Of a stretch of DNA of 64,000 bases, positions 58,905 through 64,000 are shown piece after piece. The notes beneath the pieces were generated by a model that had not been told where the DNA came from, did no database searches, and saw nothing but the letters and a program-made list of their open reading frames with translations. A program made the translations under genes and the position numbers. Source of the DNA: Mycolicibacterium confluentis (lineage in GTDB: Bacteria; Actinomycetota; Actinomycetes; Mycobacteriales; Mycobacteriaceae); assembly GCF_010729895.1 (NCBI RefSeq), contig NZ_AP022612.1, positions 3,968,001 to 4,032,000 of the forward strand. The letters run 5' to 3'. Each line of letters starts with the position of its first letter. Position 1 is the first letter of the stretch.

Positions 58905-59498
58905 ATGCGCGACGATCAACCCGACGCGCCACGCGTCGGACGGCGGCGTTCCACCACCCGCGATCACATCGCGGAGGTCGCGATCGAGCTGTTCAGCGCG
59001 CACGGCTTCGACGCCGTCAGCGTCGACGACGTCGCGCAGGCCGCGGGCATCGCCCGACGCACCCTGTTCCGCTACTACGCGTCCAAGAGCGCGATCCTGT
59101 GGGGGGATTTCGACACCCACCTGCGGCAGTTCCGCGATCTGCTCGCCGACATCGACGACTCGGAACCCCTGGGGGCGGCGCTGCGCTCGGCACTGTTGGC
59201 GTTCAACACCTTCGACGCGGCTGAGGAGGTGCACCACCGCGAGCGGATGCGCGTGATCCTGGAAACCGATGAGCTGCAGGCATATTCGATGACCATGTAC
59301 GCGGGCTGGCGGGAGGTCATCGCCGACTTCGTGGCGGCCCGCACTGACGCCAAGACCACCGATCTGGTGCCTGAGACCGTGGCCTGGACCATGCTCGGGG
59401 TCGCGCTGTCGGCCTATGGGCAGTGGCTGGCCGACGAATCGGTCTCCCTGCTCGACGCACTCGGTGCGGCCTTCGACGTGGTGGCCACCGGGATCTGA
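58905..59498 (+). CDS. mftR: Mycofactocin system TetR-family regulator MftR
   Basis: A 197-residue TetR-type repressor divergent from mftA; in M. smegmatis MftR responds to long-chain acyl-CoAs. [43 protein letters not shown]. Start ATG at 58905 with AAGGAGG at 58892-58898; ATG at 58884 is upstream of that Shine-Dalgarno and is less likely. Confidence 0.93.
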   Translation: MRDDQPDAPRVGRRRSTTRDHIAEVAIELFSAHGFDAVSVDDVAQAAGIARRTLFRYYASKSAILWGDFDTHLRQFRDLLADIDDSEPLGAALRSALLAFNTFDAAEEVHHRERMRVILETDELQAYSMTMYAGWREVIADFVAARTDAKTTDLVPETVAWTMLGVALSAYGQWLADESVSLLDALGAAFDVVATGI

Positions 59499-59509
59499 GA
59501 GCCCTTCCC

Positions 59510-59571
59510 CGCGAGCGTGCATGTCTGCGCCCGACACGCCGCGTCAGCACCGTGTTCTGCGCACGCTCACG
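59510..59571 (-). repeat. 62-bp interspersed repeat, copy A
   Basis: Starts CGCGAGCGTGC and ends GCACGCTCACG (terminal inverted repeat, one mismatch). Taking copies B and C as forward, this copy is inverted. It lies between the convergent mftR and DUF559 genes; the TCA within its right arm (59567-59569) is the stop codon of the DUF559 gene. As an RNA hairpin it could terminate both genes. Confidence 0.85.
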
Positions 59572-60451
59572 CCGCCGCAGCCGCCAATGCGGCGGCGATG
59601 CGGTGCACCATCACGTCCGGGGTCCGCCGCACATCGACGTCGACGACGGACAACAGCGTCCACTTCATCTCCTCCAGCGCGGCCCGTTTGCGGCGATCAC
59701 GGCGGAACGCCTCGGGGTTGCTGTGCCACGCGAAACCGTCGTACTCAACCGCCACCTTCTGCTCGGGCCAGGCGAAGTCCAGGCGCCACAGGTTCCCGTG
59801 AAGGTCGACGACCTCGTACTGGAGAACGGGGGCGGGCAGCCCTCTGTCATGCATGACGAGGCGGGATTCGCTCTCCATGGCGGACTCGGCCAGGGGTGAG
59901 GCCAGCTCCAACAGTTTGCGCACTCTGACGATCCGACGCCGGCCCGCCTGCAGTTTCGCGGCACGCAACAGATCGGCACGGCCGCATGTGCTGCTGCGCA
60001 GCGCAGCGTCCAGTGTGGCCAGCGCCCGCGGACGGCGCAGTGATCGCGCGACCTCGATCGCTGTCCATGCCGGCGCGGTGGCGGGTCTGCCGTCGACCGT
60101 CGCCAGCGGCGCCCCCTCACGCCGATGCACCACGAGCCCGTCGCTGGAGCGCAGCTGATGGCCCCGCGGGGTGAGCACGTGCAGATCCCGATTGTCCTCG
60201 GTGTCGAAACCGTATGCGGCAGCGGCGGTCCCGAGACAGATCGCGACGGGTTCACCTGCGCGCAGATCCAGGCCGGCCAGCCGAAGGTGGTTGTCGATCT
60301 CGCCGCGCGCATACACTCCCGTCCACACCGGCACGAACAGTCCGGAGGCCACACCCGACTCGAACCGGGCTCTGCCGACCACAGCCCTCAGCTGACCTGT
60401 GTGGGCGACACCACCCTGCGATGCGAACAGTCGATCAAGCGCCTCATCCAT
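59567..60451 (-). CDS. AbiEi/DUF559-type protein with restriction-endonuclease-like C-terminus
   Basis: A 294-residue protein. The N-terminal ~60 residues look like a winged-helix AbiEi antitoxin-like domain (RLFASQGGVAHTGQLRAVVG, FVPVWTGVYARG). The C-terminus is a Vsr/DUF559 PD-(D/E)xK-type nuclease fold: ESESRLVM, WRLDFAWPEQKVAVEYDGFA (Asp and Glu with the spaced Lys), WHSNPEAFRRDRRKRAALEE. Mycobacteria hold many such genes, function unknown. Copies A and B of the 62-bp repeat flank it in opposite orientation, and its stop codon lies in copy A. Confidence 0.82.
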   Translation of the reverse strand: MDEALDRLFASQGGVAHTGQLRAVVGRARFESGVASGLFVPVWTGVYARGEIDNHLRLAGLDLRAGEPVAICLGTAAAAYGFDTEDNRDLHVLTPRGHQLRSSDGLVVHRREGAPLATVDGRPATAPAWTAIEVARSLRRPRALATLDAALRSSTCGRADLLRAAKLQAGRRRIVRVRKLLELASPLAESAMESESRLVMHDRGLPAPVLQYEVVDLHGNLWRLDFAWPEQKVAVEYDGFAWHSNPEAFRRDRRKRAALEEMKWTLLSVVDVDVRRTPDVMVHRIAAALAAAAA

Positions 60452-60514
60452 GCCAGGAGAGTGCGGGCGCGACGTCGATCGTCGTATTCACCCGGATCCG
60501 GCCTGTGGACAACT

Positions 60515-60576
60515 CCGCGAGCGTGCGCAGAACACGGCCCGAGCGCGGCGTGTCCGGCGGAGACATGCACGCTCGC
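60515..60576 (+). repeat. 62-bp interspersed repeat, copy B
   Basis: Perfect 11-bp terminal inverted repeats CGCGAGCGTGC / GCACGCTCGCG. Inverted relative to copy A. Lies in the 183-nt gap between the divergent DUF559 and sigma factor genes, 64 nt from one start and 58 from the other, so it may affect one or both promoters. Confidence 0.88.
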
Positions 60577-60634
60577 GAAGAAAAAGTCCGAGAAAGGGCG
60601 TCGGAGTTTCGGTCCCCGCGGCGACGATGAGGGT

Positions 60635-61165
60635 GTGAGCGCCGAATCGGATCGACCGGACGCTCCGCACGCACTGTTGGCGCTGTACGACGAGGCCCTG
60701 CCGGTGATCTACGGCTACTTCGTCCGGCGCTGCGGTGACCGCGGAACGTGCGAAGACCTGACGTCGGAGACCTTCCTGGCGGCGATGGACGCCGCCCGCA
60801 GGAAGGATCCGCCGCCGATCGGCCTGCCGTGGCTGCTCGGTGTGGCGCGACACAAGTTGGCCGACCACTACCGGCGCGGGATGGACCGGTTCACCACCCC
60901 GGTGGCCGAACCGCCCGAACCACCGGGTGACGACCACTGGGACGCCGAACTGGACCGCATCGTCGCCGAGAGCGTGCTGGCCCGGTTGTCCGAGCCGCAC
61001 CGCGCCGTCCTGGCCCTGCGATATCTGGACGACCGCTCGGTGCCCGAGTGCGCCGATGCGCTCGGACGCACCGTGCACGCCACCGAAGCCCTGCTGGTCC
61101 GCGCGAGGCGGGCCTTCAGAGCCCAATACCCGGAAGCCCAATACCCGGAAGGAGGAACGTCATGA
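60635..61165 (+). CDS. ECF-type RNA polymerase sigma factor
   Basis: A 176-residue ECF sigma. Region 2: LPVIYGYFVRRCGDRGTCED, LTSETFLAAMDAARR, WLLGVARHKLADHYRRG. Region 4: LSEPHRAVLALRYLDDRSVP, ECADALGRTVHATEALLVRA. The start is GTG at 60635; no well-spaced Shine-Dalgarno. The stop overlaps the start of the VOC protein gene (ATGA). The partner N-terminus resembles a sigma-associated peptide, so the two probably work together. The C-terminus holds a direct repeat (QYPEAQYPEGG). Confidence 0.88.
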   Translation: MSAESDRPDAPHALLALYDEALPVIYGYFVRRCGDRGTCEDLTSETFLAAMDAARRKDPPPIGLPWLLGVARHKLADHYRRGMDRFTTPVAEPPEPPGDDHWDAELDRIVAESVLARLSEPHRAVLALRYLDDRSVPECADALGRTVHATEALLVRARRAFRAQYPEAQYPEGGTS

Positions 61166-62451
61166 GCCCGTTCGACCACGACCCATTGAGCGTGCTGCAC
61201 GGCGGCGACCTTCCGGTGTCCCCCGACCCGGAGTTCGCCGCGCGCCTGCGCCGGCGACTCGAGTCGGCCCTGTCACTGCCCACTGGAACGGAAGGAGTCA
61301 TCATGAGCGGCACCACATCTGCGCTCGAGGACCTCACCACCGGAACCACCGCAACCACCGGCGAGCGCCCGCGACCCGCGGCCCTGCCCTACCTGACGGT
61401 CGGCGACGCGCGCGCGGCCCTGCGCTGGTATGTCGACGCCCTGGGCGCCCGCGTCACCGGCGACCCCGTGGTGATGGCCGACGGCCGCATCGGGCATGCC
61501 GAACTGGCCCTGGCCGGCGGCGTGCTCTACCTGGCCGACGAGTACCCCGAGATCGGCCTGCGCGCACCAACCCCGGGTGCGGTGTCGGTGAGCCTGATGC
61601 TCGACGTCGACGACACCGACGCCGCACTGGCGCGCGCCCGCGAGCACGGTGCGCACGTCGAACGAGAGCCGTACGAGAACTACGGTTCGCGCAGCGCCAG
61701 CATCGTGGACCCGTTCGGTCATCGCTGGATGCTGACCGGCCCGTTGACCGGCGCCGCCACACCCATCCAGCACGGCGACGTCGGCTATGTGTCGGTGTGG
61801 ACGCCGGACGCGGCGCGCGCCGCGGCGTTCTACGGTCACGTGCTCGGCTGGACCTATGACCCGACCACCCGTCAGGTCACCAACACCGAAGCACCGATCG
61901 GGATCTTCGAGGTGGACGGACCCAGCACGCTGTTCTGCTGCTACGCCGTCACCGATCTCGACGGCGCCCGCGAGTCGATCAGGGCGGGGGGCGGCACACC
62001 GGGCACGGTGCGGGAGTACGACTTCGGCACGGTGCTCGACGCCACCGACCCGCAGGGCACCCCGTTCGCGGTGTTCACCCCCACCCGCGGTACACCGCGC
62101 CCGGCGCTGAACGGCACTGGGCCCGGCGAGCTTTCGTACATCACCTACGAGGTCGCCGATTCAGCGGCGTTCCGATCGTTCTACTCCCGGGTGCTGTTCT
62201 GGTCGTACCAACCAGGCCGCATCGACGACGGCTGGCAGATCGACGGCACCCAGCCCATGGCCGGTGTCGCGGGCGGCAGCGCGCAGGTCACGACGGTGCC
62301 CATGTGGACCGTCGCCGACATCGACGACGCCGTCACGAGAGTGCGGGAGGCCGGGGGCTCAATTCTGCAGGAGCCGACGCCGCAGCCCTACGGTCGGATG
62401 GCCGAGTGCACCGACGACCAGGGCGCACGGTTTTACCTCGGCGAGTTCTGA
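61162..62451 (+). CDS. Three-domain VOC (glyoxalase-like) protein with sigma-partner N-terminus
   Basis: A 429-residue protein. Residues 1-47 are a short segment (PDPEFAARLRRRLESALSLP) like the N-terminus found in partners of ECF sigma factors. Three VOC domains follow at about 75-190, 205-310 and 320-429; each starts with the typical pattern (ALRWYVDALGA, AAFYGHVLGW, RSFYSRVLFW). Metal-site residues are only partly evident. ATG 61162 overlaps the sigma stop; an in-frame ATG at 61303 (residue 48), with AAGGAG 5 nt before it, would give a 382-residue VOC-only form. Either or both could be made. Substrate unknown; antibiotic binding and signalling are options. Confidence 0.82.
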   Translation: MSPFDHDPLSVLHGGDLPVSPDPEFAARLRRRLESALSLPTGTEGVIMSGTTSALEDLTTGTTATTGERPRPAALPYLTVGDARAALRWYVDALGARVTGDPVVMADGRIGHAELALAGGVLYLADEYPEIGLRAPTPGAVSVSLMLDVDDTDAALARAREHGAHVEREPYENYGSRSASIVDPFGHRWMLTGPLTGAATPIQHGDVGYVSVWTPDAARAAAFYGHVLGWTYDPTTRQVTNTEAPIGIFEVDGPSTLFCCYAVTDLDGARESIRAGGGTPGTVREYDFGTVLDATDPQGTPFAVFTPTRGTPRPALNGTGPGELSYITYEVADSAAFRSFYSRVLFWSYQPGRIDDGWQIDGTQPMAGVAGGSAQVTTVPMWTVADIDDAVTRVREAGGSILQEPTPQPYGRMAECTDDQGARFYLGEF

Positions 62452-62462
62452 AAGAACTTGCC

Positions 62463-62524
62463 CGCGAGCGTGCGCAGATCACGGGCTGAGCACGGCGTGT
62501 CGGCCGGCGACATGCACGCTCGCG
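62463..62524 (+). repeat. 62-bp interspersed repeat, copy C
   Basis: Perfect 11-bp terminal inverted repeats, same orientation as copy B and most of the internal sequence shared (GCGCAGATCACGG in place of GCGCAGAACACGG). Sits between the convergent VOC and flavoprotein genes, 11 nt and 5 nt from their stops, a terminator-like position. Confidence 0.88.
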
Positions 62525-62529
62525 GCGGG

Positions 62530-63711
62530 TCAGCCCAGGACGTCGGAGATCGGTGCGCCCGCGGCGATCTTGGCCCGCACCTTCATGACCTTGCCGGGCA
62601 TGCCGCCGCCGACCACGCCGGCCACCACGCCGTCGCGCTCGTAGTAGGCGAGGAACTTTCGGCCGTCATCCTCAACAATGTGCACGATGTCGTCGGCCTC
62701 GGGTTCGCCCAGGCACTGGATCTTGACGTCGTACTGATCGCTCCAGAAGTAGGGCACGACGACGGCCTCGGGCGGTTCCTTGCCCAGCAGCACGGGCACC
62801 AGAACGCGGGCCTGCTCGGCGACATTGCTCCAATGCTCCACGCGGGCTTGGTGTCCCGTGGCGTCCTTCCAGGAGGCCACGTCACCGAGTGCCCACACGT
62901 GCGGCGTGCTGGTACGTCCGACGTTGTCGCACACGATGCCGTTGTCGATCTCGATGCCGCTGCCGTCCAGCCAGTCGGTGGCGGGCCGCGAGCCGATGCC
63001 GACCACCACGAGGTCGGCCTCGACCTCGGTGCCGTCCGACAGCGTCACCTGCTGCACCGCGTTCTCGCCGGCCACGCCGGAGACGCCGACGCCGGTGCGC
63101 ACGTCCACGCCCTCGGCGCGGTGCAGGCGGGTCACCAGCGCACCGATCTGGGTGCCGAGCACCGAAGCCAGCGGTTCGGGCTGGGGCTCGACCAGCACGA
63201 CCTCGACGCCCCGCTTGCGCAGGCTGGCCGCGACCTCGCAGCCGATGAAGCCAGCGCCGATGATCACCGCGCGGCGGGCCGTCGCGGCCTGGGTGCGCAG
63301 CTTCTGGCTCTCGTCGTAGTTGCGCAGGACGTGAATACCCTCGAGATCCGGGAACGACGGGATCCGCTTGGGCACCAGACCCGTGGTCACGATGAGCTCG
63401 TCGTACTCGACGGTGCTGCCGTCGGCCAGCGTCACGGTCTTGGCGGCGGTGTCGACGCCCGTGGCCGCCGAGCCCAGTCGCAGCGTGATGTTGTTCTCGT
63501 CGTAGAACTCGCGCGGCTTGAGCGTGACCTCGGCGAGGTCGTGATCGTCTTTGTGCAGCACATCCTTGGACAGCGGCGGGCGGTCATAGGGCAGATGAAC
63601 CTCGTCACTGACGATGACGATGTCCCCTGCGAACTCCGCGCGACGCAACTGCTCTGCCGTCCGGGATGCGGCCAAACCGCCGCCGACGATAACGATCTTC
63701 TCGGTGCTCAC
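62530..63711 (-). CDS. FAD-dependent NAD(P)H oxidoreductase, ferredoxin reductase type
   Basis: A 393-residue flavoprotein of the BphA4/putidaredoxin-reductase group: FAD motif IVIVGGGLAASRTAEQLR, NAD motif AVIIGAGFIGCEVAASLRKR, and the second FAD motif VWALGDVAS. Start is GTG at 63711 (VSTEKIVIVGGG); no Shine-Dalgarno. In M. tuberculosis its counterpart Rv0688 also lies near the mft genes. It could feed electrons to a ferredoxin for the P450s, but that is only context. Confidence 0.92.
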   Translation of the reverse strand: MSTEKIVIVGGGLAASRTAEQLRRAEFAGDIVIVSDEVHLPYDRPPLSKDVLHKDDHDLAEVTLKPREFYDENNITLRLGSAATGVDTAAKTVTLADGSTVEYDELIVTTGLVPKRIPSFPDLEGIHVLRNYDESQKLRTQAATARRAVIIGAGFIGCEVAASLRKRGVEVVLVEPQPEPLASVLGTQIGALVTRLHRAEGVDVRTGVGVSGVAGENAVQQVTLSDGTEVEADLVVVGIGSRPATDWLDGSGIEIDNGIVCDNVGRTSTPHVWALGDVASWKDATGHQARVEHWSNVAEQARVLVPVLLGKEPPEAVVVPYFWSDQYDVKIQCLGEPEADDIVHIVEDDGRKFLAYYERDGVVAGVVGGGMPGKVMKVRAKIAAGAPISDVLG

Positions 63712-63763
63712 GAGGACTGTTCTTACACGATTGTCTTGATCTTGGGACTGCCACCCCGGGCTG

Positions 63764-64000
63764 TCACTGTGACCAGCGGGCCCTGTCGATGATGTTCGAC
63801 AGCACCACGATGCTCTCGCTGCGTTCGATGTCGGCGCTGGAGCGGATGCGTTCCAGCGCGGTCTCCAGGTGGCGCATATCGCGCGCCAGCACATGCAGGA
63901 TCGCATCCGAGGTCCCGGTCACGGTCGCGGCGCTGACCACCTCCGGGATGTCGACCCAGGCGCGGCGCAACTCGTCGGGCGCGATGGTGCCGTGGCAGTA
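63764..64000 (-). CDS. Lrp/AsnC-family regulator, C-terminal part (cut by window end)
   Basis: The visible 78 residues are the end of a RAM/AsnC ligand-binding domain: PEVVSAATVTGTSDAILHVL, ARDMRHLETALERIRSSADI, SESIVVLSNIIDRA. The frame stays open to the window edge (upstream residues YCHGTIAPDELRRAW), so the HTH domain and start lie outside. The 52 nt between it and the flavoprotein gene hold no gene; target and ligand unknown. Confidence 0.88.
   Translation of the reverse strand, partial: YCHGTIAPDELRRAWVDIPEVVSAATVTGTSDAILHVLARDMRHLETALERIRSSADIERSESIVVLSNIIDRARWSQ

Noticed and set aside
59510..62524. CRISPR array from repeated 62-bp units
   Set aside because: Spacing is about 0.9-1.9 kb, orientation varies and there are genes between copies.

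Overview
The window is high-GC DNA from a fast-growing mycobacterium (Mycolicibacterium), most likely close to the M. smegmatis group. This is inferred from gene order and protein sequence: a complete mycofactocin cluster, F420-dependent oxidoreductases, sigL-rslA beside secY-adk-map, an interrupted S10/spc ribosomal cluster, and rmlBC next to an mmsA operon. No rRNA, tRNA, CRISPR array or insertion sequence was seen.

Layout. 3-4174 (+): 3' end of a histidine kinase, two tandem LLM oxidoreductases, rmlB and rmlC. 4171-6198 (-): a Ser/Thr kinase fused through one membrane segment to a periplasmic-binding-protein-like sensor. 6329-9908 (+): valine/isobutyrate catabolism operon mmsA-fadE-mmsB, with a palindrome over its promoter. 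9895-15087 (-): membrane protein, then secY-adk-map and sigL-rslA-marR, with a SigL-type promoter in front of sigL. 15365-19024 (+): four translationally coupled paralogous methyltransferases. 19031-22458: sppA, a serine hydrolase and a DUF732 protein.

22674-43368 (-): ribosomal proteins in two blocks. rpsJ to rpsQ (S10 side, 38007-43368) ends in a hairpin terminator. rplN to rplO (spc side, 22674-26940) also ends in a hairpin. Between them lie seven non-ribosomal genes: a four-gene BcsB-like / exosortase-like / GT2 / GT-C cell-surface operon with its own palindromic promoter, then arylsulfatase atsA, a lipoprotein and the formylglycine-generating enzyme that would activate the sulfatase.

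43738-50560: a probably leaderless hotdog protein, a lipoprotein carboxylesterase, and three tandem P450 genes. Each P450 gene carries a related palindrome built on TGACACC(C/T)GTCA. 49910-52246: divergent TetR/MFS pair around another palindrome. 52230-59498: mycofactocin genes mftG-F-E-D-C-B-A (-) and divergent mftR (+), with a candidate MftR operator between mftA and mftR. 59510-62524: three copies of a 62-bp repeat with 11-bp inverted ends, around a nuclease-fold protein and an ECF sigma/VOC gene pair. 62530-64000 (-): a ferredoxin-reductase-type flavoprotein and a truncated Lrp/AsnC regulator.

The least explained parts are the surface-polysaccharide operon inside the ribosomal cluster, the three P450 genes with a shared operator, and the 62-bp repeat.
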